Assembly: GCF_003417535.1 (NCBI RefSeq)
Contig: NZ_QVLS01000007.1
Span: forward strand, 1-64,000
Source of the DNA: Hydrogenophaga borbori
Lineage (GTDB): Bacteria; Pseudomonadota; Gammaproteobacteria; Burkholderiales; Burkholderiaceae_C
Direction: 5' to 3'
Length of the DNA stretch: 64,000 bases
The notes beneath the pieces were generated by a model. The model saw only the letters and a list, made by a program, of their open reading frames with translations, was not told the DNA's origin and searched no databases. A program made the position numbers and the translations under genes. Positions 54,224-62,953 of the stretch are shown here, one piece after another. How positions within the stretch are numbered: the first letter of the stretch is position 1; every line of letters starts with the position of its first letter.

Positions 54224-54988
54224 GTGTCATCGCTTCCCCTCATCACCGACCCTTTCTTCTATGCCGTGGCCGTGCCGGCCGTGCTGCTGCTGGGCATCAG
54301 CAAGAGCGGCTTTGGCGCTGGCTTCGGTTCGCTGGCGGTGCCGCTGATGGCGCTGGCCGTGACGGTGCCGCAGGCCGCGGCCATCCTGATGCCGGTGCTG
54401 CTGGTGATGGACCTGCTGGGCATGGCGGCCTTTCGCAAGAACGTGGACCGGCAGCTGCTCAAGTTCCTGTTGCCCTATGGCCTGCTGGGCATCGTGATCG
54501 GCACGCTGCTGTTCCGCTGGCTGGAGCCGCGGCTGGTCGCGGGCATCGTGGGCGCCTTCACGCTGCTGTTCCTCGCCCAGCGCCTGCTGTTCCCGCCCCG
54601 GCCCGACAGCGCGCCGCCGCCGCGCTGGGTGGGCGCCATCCTCACCGCCACCTCGGGCTTCACCAGCTTCGTGGCGCACGCGGGCGGGCCGCCGATCAAC
54701 GCCTACGTGATCCCCATGCGCCTGCCGCCGCTGCTGTTCACGGGCACCATGGCCTTCTTCTTTTTCTTCGTGAACATGGCCAAGTGGGTGCCCTACGCCT
54801 GGCTGGGGCTGATCGACCTGCGCAACATGGCCACCTCGCTGGTGCTGCTGCCGCTGGCGCCGGTGGGGGTGTGGATCGGGGTGCGCATCGCGCACCGCAT
54901 CCGGCCGGTGCTGTTCTACCGCCTCATCTACACCGGCATGTTCCTCACGGGCTGCAAACTGGTCTGGGACGGGCTCGGGCTAACATAG
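54224..54988 (+). CDS. TauE/SafE family sulfite exporter-like permease
   Basis: A membrane protein of 254 aa with 7-8 TM segments. Family markers are LLLGISKSGFGAGFGSLAVPL at the N terminus and TSGFTSFVAHAGGPPINAYVIP in the middle. Members export sulfite or other organosulfur or C2 anions, or are of unknown specificity. The start is GTG 54224. It is divergent from the TRIC-like gene. Confidence 0.9.
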   Translation: MSSLPLITDPFFYAVAVPAVLLLGISKSGFGAGFGSLAVPLMALAVTVPQAAAILMPVLLVMDLLGMAAFRKNVDRQLLKFLLPYGLLGIVIGTLLFRWLEPRLVAGIVGAFTLLFLAQRLLFPPRPDSAPPPRWVGAILTATSGFTSFVAHAGGPPINAYVIPMRLPPLLFTGTMAFFFFFVNMAKWVPYAWLGLIDLRNMATSLVLLPLAPVGVWIGVRIAHRIRPVLFYRLIYTGMFLTGCKLVWDGLGLT

Positions 54989-55041
54989 GCTTACCTGTGC
55001 CAGTACCGGCCGCCCCAGGGGGCCGAACTCAAGGAGACGAC

Positions 55042-55650
55042 ATGCCGATCGTGGTGGTTGCGAATCCGAAGGGGGGCGTCGGCAAGACCACGCTGTCGAC
55101 CAATGTGGCCGGCTACTACGCCAGCCGCGGCCATACCGTCATGCTGGGCGACGTGGACCGCCAGCAGTCATCGGCGCTGTGGCTGCGCCTGCGGCCACCC
55201 ACGGCGCGCCCTATCCACACCTGGGAGGTGTCGCACGACCAGATCGCGCGCCCGCCAAAAGAGGCCACGCACGTGGTGCTGGACACGCCCGCCGGCCTGC
55301 ACGGCAAGCGCTTCAAGGACGTGCTCAAGCTGGCCAACAAGGTCATCGTGCCGCTGCAGCCCAGCATCTTCGATATCTACGCCACGCGCGATTTCCTCGA
55401 CGAGCTGACCGAGACGCGGCGCGCCGCCGTGGGCATCGTGGGCATGCGGGTCGATCCGCGAACCATCGCGGCCGACAAGCTGGCCGAGTTCGTGGCCAGC
55501 CTGGACCTGCCGGTGCTGGGTTATCTGCGCGACACGCAGAACTACATCCACCTGGCCGCGCGCGGCCTCACGCTGTTCGACGTGGCGCCCTGGCGGGTGG
55601 AGAAGGATCTGCAGCAGTGGCAGGGCATCTGCGACTGGCTGGACCGCTGA
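55042..55650 (+). CDS. ParA-like P-loop ATPase (orphan)
   Basis: A deviant Walker ATPase of 202 aa, related to ParA/MinD. The deviant Walker A is PKGGVGKTTLSTN, Walker A' is LGDVDRQQSS and Walker B is HVVLDTPAGL. No parB or cargo gene is adjacent, so this is an orphan ParA, possibly positioning a protein complex. AAGGAGACGAC precedes the start at good spacing. It lies 53 bp after the TauE/SafE gene. Confidence 0.9.
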   Translation: MPIVVVANPKGGVGKTTLSTNVAGYYASRGHTVMLGDVDRQQSSALWLRLRPPTARPIHTWEVSHDQIARPPKEATHVVLDTPAGLHGKRFKDVLKLANKVIVPLQPSIFDIYATRDFLDELTETRRAAVGIVGMRVDPRTIAADKLAEFVASLDLPVLGYLRDTQNYIHLAARGLTLFDVAPWRVEKDLQQWQGICDWLDR

Positions 55651-55709
55651 GGCCGGGGCTTGTCGCGCGCCCGACATCCGATCGCGGCCCGGATTTGTAG
55701 AGTGCGCCA

Positions 55710-56165
55710 ATGCGCACATTCGACACCCTCGAGGAATTCGATGCGCTGGTGGGCCGGGCCGTGGTCACCAGCGACTGGGTCACCATCACCCAGGAGCGGG
55801 TGAACCGCTTCGCCGACGCCACCGGCGACCAGCAGTGGATCCACGTCGATGTGGAGCGGGCCAGGGCCGGTCCTTTCGGCGCGCCCATCGCGCACGGTTT
55901 TCTCACGCTGTCGCTGCTGCCGGTGTTTTTCGAGTCCGCGATGAGCGTGCGCGCCTCGCGCATGGGCGTGAACTACGGGCTGAACCGGGTGCGCTTCACC
56001 GCCCCGGTGCCGGTGGGCAGCCGCCTGCGCGCGCACATGGCGCTGCAGGCCTGCGAGCCGATCGACAACGGCGGGCGCCAGATGACCTGGGCGGTCACGG
56101 TGGAGCGGGAAGGCAGCGAGAAGCCGGTGTGCCTGGCCGAGTCGCTGGTGCGCCACTATCCCTGA
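55710..56165 (+). CDS. MaoC family dehydratase
   Basis: A hotdog-fold hydratase of 151 aa of the MaoC/(R)-specific enoyl-CoA hydratase type. The catalytic Asp/His motif is RFADATGDQQWIHVD, and the signature loop is FGAPIAHGFLTLSLLP. It probably hydrates (R)-enoyl-CoA or dehydrates the reverse, in fatty acid or PHA metabolism. It starts 60 bp after the ParA gene and converges on the small gene at 56175. Confidence 0.92.
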   Translation: MRTFDTLEEFDALVGRAVVTSDWVTITQERVNRFADATGDQQWIHVDVERARAGPFGAPIAHGFLTLSLLPVFFESAMSVRASRMGVNYGLNRVRFTAPVPVGSRLRAHMALQACEPIDNGGRQMTWAVTVEREGSEKPVCLAESLVRHYP

Positions 56166-56174
56166 GCGCAGGGC

Positions 56175-56585
56175 TCAGCGGATGCGGGCGAGCTGCTTGG
56201 GGTCCAGCCAGTCTTCGAACAGCTGGCGCAGGGCGTCGATGCGCGCGGCGGCCACGTGCTGGCTGTGTCGCTGGGCGATGAGCTGGAAGGCGTCGTTGCG
56301 CAGCAGCCAGAGCTCCTGAGGGCTGCGTGCCTGCTCGATCTGGCGGCGCAGGCGCAGGGCCGGCACGGAGTGCACGCAGTCCTCGATGGTGGCCAGCAGG
56401 CGCTGGCGGATGGCGACGATGTCCCGCAAGTGCGGCGTGCGCGGCTGGGGTTGGGGGTGCACCACGCCGATCCATCGGGCGATGCGCGCGATCACCGGGT
56501 GTCCCTGCGGCCCGCGGTCCCGGCGCGGACCGGTGGCGGGCAGCCGGTGGTGGCGGGGGTTGATCGTGGTCTCCATGGCGCGCAT
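56175..56585 (-). CDS. Hypothetical basic protein downstream of an FNR-like site
   Basis: An unrecognised protein of 136 aa, strongly basic and probably helical after residue 45 (RDIVAIRQRLLATIEDCVHS, LRRQIEQARSPQELWLLRNDAFQLI, RIDALRQLFEDWLDPKQL). The first 30 residues are Arg/His/Pro-rich and probably disordered. ATG 56585 or 56576 could be the start. An FNR/CRP-type dyad lies about 50 bp upstream, so it may respond to oxygen. No known domain is evident. Confidence 0.7.
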   Translation of the reverse strand: MRAMETTINPRHHRLPATGPRRDRGPQGHPVIARIARWIGVVHPQPQPRTPHLRDIVAIRQRLLATIEDCVHSVPALRLRRQIEQARSPQELWLLRNDAFQLIAQRHSQHVAAARIDALRQLFEDWLDPKQLARIR

Positions 56586-56629
56586 GGTGGATCAGTTGCC
56601 ACAAATGGGGGATGTTTCAGGGGGAGCTC

Positions 56630-56647
56630 GCGTGATATGGATCACGC
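56630..56647 (-). promoter_or_regulatory. FNR/CRP-type dyad
   Basis: GCGTGATATGGATCACGC is a perfect 18-bp inverted repeat with the TGAT-N4-ATCA core used by FNR/ANR/DNR-type regulators. Its centre is 53 bp upstream of the start of the 136-aa gene. It overlaps the 3' end of trmL by six bases (56642-56647). Confidence 0.6.
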
Positions 56648-57115
56648 AACCCCGCCTTGGAAGCCGTTTTGGCGCCAGGCTTCGAACACGGCGACGGCCA
56701 CCGCGTTGGACAGGTTGAGGCTGCGCTGGCCCGCCCGCATGGGCAGGCGCAGCCATCGCTCGGGGGCGATGTCCGCCCGGACCGCCTCGGGCAGGCCGCT
56801 CGATTCCGCCCCGAACACCAGCCAGTCGCCCGCCCGCCACGCGGTGTCGTGCACGCCGCGCTGGCCGCGCGTGGTCAGCGCGAACAGGCGCTCGGGATCG
56901 GGTCGCTCGGCTTGCAGGAAGGCCCCCCAGCCGGCGTGGCGACGCACCTCGGCGTACTCGTGGTAGTCCAGTCCGGCGCGCCGCATCAGCTTGTCGTCCA
57001 TGGAAAAGCCCAGGGGCTCGATCAGGTGCAGCGCGCAGCCGGTGTTGGCGCACAGGCGGATCACGTTGCCCGTGTTGGGCGGGATTTCGGGGTGGACCAG
57101 GACGACATTGAACAT
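56642..57115 (-). CDS. trmL: tRNA (cytidine/uridine-34-2'-O)-methyltransferase TrmL
   Basis: A small SpoU-class methyltransferase of 157 aa that 2'-O-methylates the wobble base of tRNA-Leu. Knotted SPOUT-fold motifs are VLVHPEIPPNTGNVIRLCANTG, WLVFGAESSGLPEAVRAD and LPMRAGQRSLNLSNAVAVAVFEA. The length is typical. It is 28 bp from the comF-type gene, same strand. Confidence 0.95.
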   Translation of the reverse strand: MFNVVLVHPEIPPNTGNVIRLCANTGCALHLIEPLGFSMDDKLMRRAGLDYHEYAEVRRHAGWGAFLQAERPDPERLFALTTRGQRGVHDTAWRAGDWLVFGAESSGLPEAVRADIAPERWLRLPMRAGQRSLNLSNAVAVAVFEAWRQNGFQGGVA

Positions 57116-57143
57116 GGTGGGGCGCGCATGATAGTGGCGCGCC

Positions 57144-57869
57144 TCAGTCCGCGCGCTCGTGCGGTGCCGGGGTGCGGGCGAAGACCAGGGCGTCGACGCG
57201 CGCGGCGCCCGCCGCCAGCAGGGCCTGGGCGGCGGCGTCCAGGGTGGCGCCGGTGGTGACCACGTCGTCCACCAGCAGCAGCCGGGCGCCGCGCAGTCGC
57301 GGCAGGTCTTTGGCCGGCACCGCGAACGCGCCGCGGAGGTTGCGCAGGCGTTCTTCGCGGGCCAGGCGGTGCTGGGCGGGACCGTCGCTCAGGCGCATCA
57401 GCGCGTCCGGCCGCAGTGCGCCTGGGCGCCGTGGCACGAGGGCCCGGGCCAGCGCCCAGGGCGGGTGGTGGCCGCGTTCGGCCAGGCGCCCGGGGGTCAG
57501 CGGCAAGGGCACGATGCCGTCGGCCGCGTCGAGCAGGGCGTCGGCGCCGGGCGCGGCCCGCATCAGGCCGGCGAAGGTCCGGGCCCAGGCGGTCTCGCCG
57601 TGGAACTTGAAGCGCGCGATCAGCCGGTCCCAGGGAAAGGCATAGTCCACCGCGGCCACGCAGGCGCCGAGCACGGGATCGACGGCCCGCGCCATGCAGG
57701 GGCAGAGGGACGGGTCGGTGGCGGGGGCGGCGCAGCGCGGGCAGCGGGGGCGCGCCGGCGCGAAGCGCTGGCGGCAGGCCTCGCACAGCGGCCAGGCCGG
57801 CCACCGGCCGCACACATGGCATTGGCTGGGCCATGACCCACCGGGTGTCCATACGGCGAAGCGGCGCAT
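57144..57869 (-). CDS. comF: ComF family phosphoribosyltransferase-like protein
   Basis: A protein of 241 aa of the ComF/GntX type. The N-terminal zinc-ribbon-like part has CHVCGRWPAWPLCEACRQRF and CPRCAAP with further Cys. The PRPP loop is LLLVDDVVTTGATLDAAA. ComF proteins are needed for DNA uptake in naturally competent bacteria. Type IV pili, encoded in part by the Pil-Chp genes here, are also used for uptake, but a direct link is inference. Trailing gene trmL is 28 bp away. Confidence 0.9.
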   Translation of the reverse strand: MRRFAVWTPGGSWPSQCHVCGRWPAWPLCEACRQRFAPARPRCPRCAAPATDPSLCPCMARAVDPVLGACVAAVDYAFPWDRLIARFKFHGETAWARTFAGLMRAAPGADALLDAADGIVPLPLTPGRLAERGHHPPWALARALVPRRPGALRPDALMRLSDGPAQHRLAREERLRNLRGAFAVPAKDLPRLRGARLLLVDDVVTTGATLDAAAQALLAAGAARVDALVFARTPAPHERAD

Positions 57870-57873
57870 GCGG

Positions 57874-57889
57874 GCTCAATATACTGAGC
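57874..57889. promoter_or_regulatory. Inverted repeat in the comF / bioC-like promoter region
   Basis: GCTCAATATACTGAGC is an inverted repeat (GCTCA/TGAGC with 6-base spacer) between two divergent genes. It contains TATACT, a possible -10 for the plus-strand gene. Significance is uncertain because short dyads occur by chance. Confidence 0.35.
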
Positions 57890-57932
57890 GCTCCCTCCCG
57901 ATACCGGGGCCGGTTCGCACCGGCTCGCCGCC

Positions 57933-58838
57933 TTGAACCCATCCCCCTCCGACGCTGCCGACGCCGTGCCCGGCCTCGATGCCGTGGCCTGCGCCCGCTG
58001 GCAGGGTCTGCCGCGCACCGACAGCCCCTGGCTGCACGAGGAAGTGGGCGGGCGCATGGCCGATCGCCTGCAGTGGTTCCGCGAGCCGCCCACGAGCTGG
58101 CTGCACTGGGAGCCCGTGCTCGGCGGCCTGAAGGCGCACGCGCGGCTGCGCGCGGCGCTGCCCCGCGCCGAGTGGCAGGTGTGGTCGCGCGACATGGCGC
58201 GCGCCGCCGCGGCCACCCGGGAGCCCGCACCCCGGTCCTGGAACCCGCTGCGCCCGCGCTGGGTGGAGCCCCGAGCCGCCGACCCGCAGCGACCGGTGCA
58301 GATGCTCTGGGCCAATATGGGCCTGCACGCCGAGCCCCAGCCGCAGCGCCTGATCGCGCGCTGGCATTCGCACATCGCCACCGGCGGCTTCCTGATGTTC
58401 GCCTGCCTGGGCCCGGACAGCCTGAACGAGCTGCGCGCGGTCTGGGCGGCCGAGGGCTGGCCCGCGCCCGCGCACGCCTTCACCGACATGCACGACTGGG
58501 GCGACATGCTGGTGCATGGTGGCTTCGCCGAGCCGGTCATGGACATGGAGCGACTCGAACTCACCTACGGCAGCGCCGCCAGCCTGGTCGATGAGCTGCG
58601 CGGTTTCGGGCGCAACCTCTCGACCGAGCGCTTCGGGGCCTGTCGGGGCCGGGGCTGGCGCGAGCGCCTGTTGGCGGCGATCGAGGCGCGAGGCCCGCGA
58701 ACCGACGGCGGCCGCCTGCGCCTGACGGTCGAAATCGTCTATGGCCACGCCTTCAAGGCGGCGCCCAAGCCGCCGCGCGGGGACGCCACCGTGCCGCTGG
58801 ACGCGCTGCGCGAGCAGCTGCGCCAGCGCCGCAGCTGA
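57933..58838 (+). CDS. BioC-like methyltransferase with degenerate SAM motif
   Basis: A protein of 301 aa with the general layout of BioC and related class I SAM methyltransferases. The C-terminal half is recognisable: MLWANMGLHAEPQPQRLIARW, GGFLMFACLGPDSLNELRAVW and FTDMHDWGDMLVHGGFAEPVMDME. The glycine-rich SAM motif I, expected near residue 50, is replaced by LHWEPVLGGLKAHARLRAAL, with no D-x-G-x-G-x-G. It may therefore bind SAM in another way or be inactive. BioC methylates malonyl-ACP in biotin synthesis; no bio genes lie nearby. The start is TTG 57933. Confidence 0.75.
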   Translation: MNPSPSDAADAVPGLDAVACARWQGLPRTDSPWLHEEVGGRMADRLQWFREPPTSWLHWEPVLGGLKAHARLRAALPRAEWQVWSRDMARAAAATREPAPRSWNPLRPRWVEPRAADPQRPVQMLWANMGLHAEPQPQRLIARWHSHIATGGFLMFACLGPDSLNELRAVWAAEGWPAPAHAFTDMHDWGDMLVHGGFAEPVMDMERLELTYGSAASLVDELRGFGRNLSTERFGACRGRGWRERLLAAIEARGPRTDGGRLRLTVEIVYGHAFKAAPKPPRGDATVPLDALREQLRQRRS

Positions 58839-58893
58839 ACCAAACCCGACCAAGGGGTCCCGGCTTGCAGCAGGGGCGCCCTATGGCGGCGGC

Positions 58894-58899
58894 TACAAT
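58894..58899 (+). promoter_or_regulatory. Putative -10 element of the cytochrome oxidase operon (TACAAT)
   Basis: TACAATCC lies 183 bp before coxB, the same word as before dusB and rubredoxin. The leader between it and coxB (58900-59081) contains no open gene I can support. A short repeated TCGATATCAATCGA dyad (59045-59058) lies within it. Confidence 0.45.
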
Positions 58900-59081
58900 C
58901 CCGCGGTTTGGGTTCAAGGGCATTTCCCCCTGTGCCGGCGTGCCGCGTCCGGGGGCGCGTTCCTGATTGGCGCGTGAGATGCGACTGCCTTGCACGGCGC
59001 GCGAAGCGCTGGCGCAGGCCTGGCAGGTTTTGGTGTAATCGGGGTCGATATCAATCGACACTTATATTTGAGGCGCAACAA

Positions 59082-60275
59082 GTGAGCAAGACGACAAAGA
59101 CGCTGCAAGCCCTACGTGCAGCGCGGAACGCGGTGGGACTGGCGCTGCTGAGCGCCGGGGTCTGGACCTCGGCGGCCGCGCAGAAGGTCAACGATCTGCC
59201 GGGCGGCCCCGCGGTCAACCAGCTCAACTTCGCCCCGCCGGTCACCAAGATCGCCGAAGAGCAGCACTGGCTGCACTGGTTCATGATGGGCATCTGCGCC
59301 GTGATCTTCGTGATCGTCTTTGGCGTCATGTTCTATTCCATCCTCAAGCACCGCAAGTCGGTGGGCCACCAGTCGCAGGCGCTGCCCGAGCCGATCTGGG
59401 TGGAGCTGGGCTGGACCATCGTCCCCCTGCTCATCGTCATCGGCATGGCGCTGCCCGCCACCAAGGTGCTGGTGGCACAGAAGGACACCACCAACGCCGA
59501 CGTGACCATCAAGGCCGTCGGCATGCAGTGGAAGTGGGGCTACGAATACATCAAGGGCGAGGGCGAGGGCATCGGCTTCCTCTCCACGCTGGACACCTCG
59601 CACCGCGTGATGTCCAACAGCGGCAAGCCCGAGGCCACCGACGACTACCTGCTCAAGGTCGACAACCCGCTGGTGGTGCCCGTGGGCAAGAAGGTGCGCA
59701 TCATCACCACCGCCAACGACGTGATCCACGCCTGGATGGTGCCGGCCTTCGGCGTCAAGCAAGACGCCATCCCCGGCTTCGTGCGCGACACCTGGTTCCG
59801 CGCCGAGAAAACCGGCGATTTCTACGGTCAGTGCGCCGAGCTGTGCGGCAAGGAACACGCCTACATGCCGATCCACGTGAAGGTGGTGTCGGCCGAGGAA
59901 TACAGCGCCTGGGTGGGTGAGAAGCACAAGGCCATGGCCGCCGCGGCCGACGACCCGAGCAAGGTCTGGACGCTGACCGACCTGGTCAAGCGCGGCGAAT
60001 CCGTCTACGCCGCCAACTGCGCGGCCTGCCACCAGGCCAACGGCAAGGGCGCGGGCCCCATCAAGCCGCTCGACGGCTCGGCCGTCGTGCTCGACGCCGA
60101 CAAGGGCAAGATGACCCACGTGCTGCTCAATGGCCAGAACAACGGCGCCATGCCCGCCTGGAAACAGCTGTCCGACACCGAGCTGGCCGCGGTCATGACC
60201 TACGCCAAGAACAGCTGGAGCAACAAGACCGAGCAGATCGTGCAGCCCGCCGAAGTGCAGGCCGCGCGCAAGTGA
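59082..60275 (+). CDS. coxB: Cytochrome c oxidase subunit II with fused heme c
   Basis: Receives electrons at the CuA centre of the terminal oxidase; 397 aa. A signal peptide (VGLALLSAGVWTSAAAQ) and two TM segments precede the cupredoxin domain. CuA ligands are in HAWMVPAFGVK and CAELCGKEHAYM (about 251-263). The C terminus carries a cytochrome c domain with CAACHQANGKG near residue 312, so the enzyme is of caa3 architecture. GTG 59082 is used; the sequence AGGCGCAAC precedes it. First gene of the cox operon. Confidence 0.95.
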   Translation: MSKTTKTLQALRAARNAVGLALLSAGVWTSAAAQKVNDLPGGPAVNQLNFAPPVTKIAEEQHWLHWFMMGICAVIFVIVFGVMFYSILKHRKSVGHQSQALPEPIWVELGWTIVPLLIVIGMALPATKVLVAQKDTTNADVTIKAVGMQWKWGYEYIKGEGEGIGFLSTLDTSHRVMSNSGKPEATDDYLLKVDNPLVVPVGKKVRIITTANDVIHAWMVPAFGVKQDAIPGFVRDTWFRAEKTGDFYGQCAELCGKEHAYMPIHVKVVSAEEYSAWVGEKHKAMAAAADDPSKVWTLTDLVKRGESVYAANCAACHQANGKGAGPIKPLDGSAVVLDADKGKMTHVLLNGQNNGAMPAWKQLSDTELAAVMTYAKNSWSNKTEQIVQPAEVQAARK

Positions 60276-60315
60276 CCCGTCCGCGCATCGAGATTGAGAA
60301 CCTGAGGAACAGACC

Positions 60316-61935
60316 ATGAGTGCAGTGCTTGACCACCACGACGCGCACGGCCACGACCACGACCACCACGCCCCCACGGGCTGGCGCCGCTGGGTGTTTG
60401 CCACCAACCACAAGGACATCGGTACCCTGTACCTGCTGTTCTCCTTCACCATGCTGATGATCGGTGGCCTGCTGGCCCTGGGCATCCGCGCCGAGCTGTT
60501 CCAGCCCGGCCTGCAGCTGGTGAACCCCGAGCTGTTCAACCAGCTCACCACCATGCACGGCCTGATCATGGTGTTCGGCGCCATCATGCCGGCCTTCGTG
60601 GGCTTCGCGAACTGGATGATCCCGCTGCAGATCGGGGCCTCCGACATGGCCTTCGCGCGGATGAACAACCTGAGCTTCTGGCTGCTCATTCCGGCGGCCC
60701 TGATGCTCGTGGGCTCGTTCTTCATGCCCGGCGGCGCGCCCGCCGCGGGCTGGACGCTCTACGCGCCGCTCACGCTGCAGATGGGCCCCTCGATGGACGC
60801 CGGCATCTTCGCCATGCACATCATGGGCGCCTCGTCGATCATGGGCTCGATCAACATCATCGTGACCATCCTGAACATGCGCGCGCCCGGCATGACGCTG
60901 ATGAAGATGCCCATGTTCTGCTGGACCTGGCTCATCACCGCCTACCTGCTGATCGCCGTGATGCCCGTGCTGGCCGGCGCCATCACCATGACGCTGACCG
61001 ACCGTCACTTCGGCACCAGCTTCTTCAACCCCGCCGGCGGCGGCGACCCGGTGATGTACCAGCACATCTTCTGGTTCTTCGGCCACCCCGAGGTCTACAT
61101 CATGATCCTGCCGGCCTTCGGCATCGTGAGCCAGGTCGTGCCCGCTTTCGCGCGCAAGAAGCTGTTCGGCTACGCCTCCATGGTGTACGCCACCGGCTCG
61201 ATCGCCATCCTGTCCTTCGTCGTGTGGGCGCACCACATGTTCACCACCGGCATGCCGGTGACGGGCCAGCTCTTCTTCATGTACTCCACGATGCTGATCG
61301 CCGTGCCCACGGGCGTGAAGATCTTCAACTGGGTCGCGACCATGTGGAAAGGCTCGATGACCTTCGAGACCCCGATGCTGTGGGCCGTGGGCTTCATCTT
61401 CGTGTTCACCGTGGGCGGCTTCACCGGCCTGATCCTGTCGGTCGCGCCGATTGACATCCAGATGCAGGACACCTACTACGTGGTGGCGCACTTCCACTAT
61501 GTGCTGGTGGCCGGTTCGCTGTTCGCCATGTTCTCCGGCCTCTACTACTGGCTGCCCAAGTGGACGGGCGTGATGTACAGCGAGACCCGCGGCAAGATCC
61601 ACTTCTGGTGGTCGATGATCTCGTTCAACATCACCTTCTTCCCGATGCACTTCCTGGGTCTGGCCGGCATGCCCCGCCGCTACGCCGACTACCCCATGCA
61701 GTTCGCCGACTTCAACATGATTGCGTCCATCGGCGCTTTCGGCTTCGGTTTCGCGCAGGTGTACTTCTTCCTCGCCGTGGTGCTGCCTGCCATGCGCGGC
61801 CAGGGCGAGAAGGCCCCTCAGAAGCCCTGGGACGCGGCCGAAGGCCTGGAATGGGAAGTGCCCTCGCCGGCGCCTTTCCACACCTTCGAGAACCCGCCCA
61901 AGCTCGATGCCACCGCCACCAAGGTGATCGGCTGA
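60316..61935 (+). CDS. ctaD: Cytochrome c oxidase subunit I
   Basis: The catalytic, proton-pumping subunit of 539 aa with 12 TM segments. Heme a and heme a3/CuB markers are MHGLIMVFGAIMP, WFFGHPEVYIMILPAFG with the His-Tyr crosslink, WAHHMFTTGMP and VAHFHYVLVAGSLFAMF. The His/Asp-rich N terminus (DHHDAHGHDHDHHAPTG) is unusual in density. It lies 40 bp after coxB. Confidence 0.97.
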   Translation: MSAVLDHHDAHGHDHDHHAPTGWRRWVFATNHKDIGTLYLLFSFTMLMIGGLLALGIRAELFQPGLQLVNPELFNQLTTMHGLIMVFGAIMPAFVGFANWMIPLQIGASDMAFARMNNLSFWLLIPAALMLVGSFFMPGGAPAAGWTLYAPLTLQMGPSMDAGIFAMHIMGASSIMGSINIIVTILNMRAPGMTLMKMPMFCWTWLITAYLLIAVMPVLAGAITMTLTDRHFGTSFFNPAGGGDPVMYQHIFWFFGHPEVYIMILPAFGIVSQVVPAFARKKLFGYASMVYATGSIAILSFVVWAHHMFTTGMPVTGQLFFMYSTMLIAVPTGVKIFNWVATMWKGSMTFETPMLWAVGFIFVFTVGGFTGLILSVAPIDIQMQDTYYVVAHFHYVLVAGSLFAMFSGLYYWLPKWTGVMYSETRGKIHFWWSMISFNITFFPMHFLGLAGMPRRYADYPMQFADFNMIASIGAFGFGFAQVYFFLAVVLPAMRGQGEKAPQKPWDAAEGLEWEVPSPAPFHTFENPPKLDATATKVIG

Positions 61936-61954
61936 ACGCCTCGCACGCCACGCC

Positions 61955-62065
61955 ATGACGCCTGAACAGAAAAAGAGCAACGCGCGCCTGGGCCTGATCC
62001 TGGCCTCGGTGGCCGTGGTCTTCTTCCTCGGCTTCGTGGCCAAGATGGTGCTGCTGGGCGGCTGA
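61955..62065 (+). CDS. Cytochrome oxidase small assembly-type protein
   Basis: A single-span membrane peptide of 36 aa (MTPEQKKSNARLGLILASVA then FFLGFVAKMVL). Such tiny proteins sit between ctaD and ctaG in many Burkholderiales and are annotated as small assembly proteins; their role is unproven. It is 19 bp after ctaD and 13 bp before the ctaG start. Confidence 0.85.
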   Translation: MTPEQKKSNARLGLILASVAVVFFLGFVAKMVLLGG

Positions 62066-62078
62066 GCGGAGCGTGTCG

Positions 62079-62681
62079 ATGGGTCTGCGCCAGGAAAACC
62101 TCAAGATCGTGGGCAAGCTCTGCGTGATCGCGCTGGGCATGTTCGCGTTCGGCTACGCGCTGGTGCCGATCTACCGCCACATCTGCGAGGCCCTGGGCAT
62201 CAACGTGCTGGCGGTGTCGGAGACGCGCATTCCCGGCGCGGCCCAGTTGCCCGCCAATACGCAGGTGGATCGCAGCCGCACCATCACCGTCGAGTTCGAC
62301 ACCAATGTGCGCGGCCCCTGGAATTTCAAACCCGCCGTGCGTTCGCTCCAGGTCCACCCGGGTGAACTCACCACGGTGCTGTACGAGTTCCAGAACATCC
62401 AGAACCGCACCATGGCCGCGCAGGCCATCCCGAGTTACGCGCCCAAGCAGGCGGCTGCCTTTTTCAACAAGCTCGAGTGCTTCTGCTTCACGCAGTACAC
62501 GCTTGCGCCTGGCGAGAAGAAGGAGTGGCCAGTGGCCTTCGTGATCGACCCGCGCCTGTCCAAGGACGTCACCACCATCACGTTGTCGTACACCTTCTTC
62601 GAGGTGGGCGGCAAGACACCACCGGCGCCCGATGCGGCCGCCCTGGCGCCCGACGCCAAGGCGCAGCAGGGGGGCGCGTGA
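62079..62681 (+). CDS. ctaG: Cytochrome c oxidase assembly protein CtaG/Cox11
   Basis: A copper chaperone of 200 aa that delivers CuB to subunit I. One TM anchor (CVIALGMFAFGYALVPIYRHI) is followed by the periplasmic immunoglobulin-like domain. The copper-binding pair is in KLECFCFTQYTL (C-x-C), and RNRTMAAQAIPSYAP (IQNRTMAAQAIPSYAP) is the other marker. I chose ATG 62079 because GGAG lies 7 bases upstream; GTG 62073 is less likely. The GTGA overlap links it to the DUF2970 gene. Confidence 0.95.
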   Translation: MGLRQENLKIVGKLCVIALGMFAFGYALVPIYRHICEALGINVLAVSETRIPGAAQLPANTQVDRSRTITVEFDTNVRGPWNFKPAVRSLQVHPGELTTVLYEFQNIQNRTMAAQAIPSYAPKQAAAFFNKLECFCFTQYTLAPGEKKEWPVAFVIDPRLSKDVTTITLSYTFFEVGGKTPPAPDAAALAPDAKAQQGGA

Positions 62682-62887
62682 ACCGCATGGCCACGCCGCC
62701 GCAGTCCGGGTCCCTGATGAGCACTGTCAAGGCGGTGCTCTGGGGTTTTCTGGGCCTGCGCCAGCGCGGCGAGTACGAGAAGGACATCAAGCGCCTCAAC
62801 CCGCTGCACCTGGTGGCGGTGGGCCTGGTGATGGCCTTCATCTTCGTCGGCGCGCTCATCGCGCTGGTGAATTGGGTCGCCGGATGA
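62678..62887 (+). CDS. DUF2970 family membrane protein
   Basis: A small protein of 69 aa with one TM segment (LVAVGLVMAFIFVGALIALV). The conserved part is STVKAVLWGFLGLRQRGEYEKDI. Its function is unknown, but its position between ctaG and coxC is constant in Burkholderiales. GTG 62678 overlaps the ctaG stop; ATG 62687 is possible. Confidence 0.85.
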   Translation: MNRMATPPQSGSLMSTVKAVLWGFLGLRQRGEYEKDIKRLNPLHLVAVGLVMAFIFVGALIALVNWVAG

Positions 62888-62953
62888 GGGCGGCGACCCG
62901 CGCAGACTATTCATTGACATCGACACAGCGATAGCACAACAGGAGTGAGCAGC

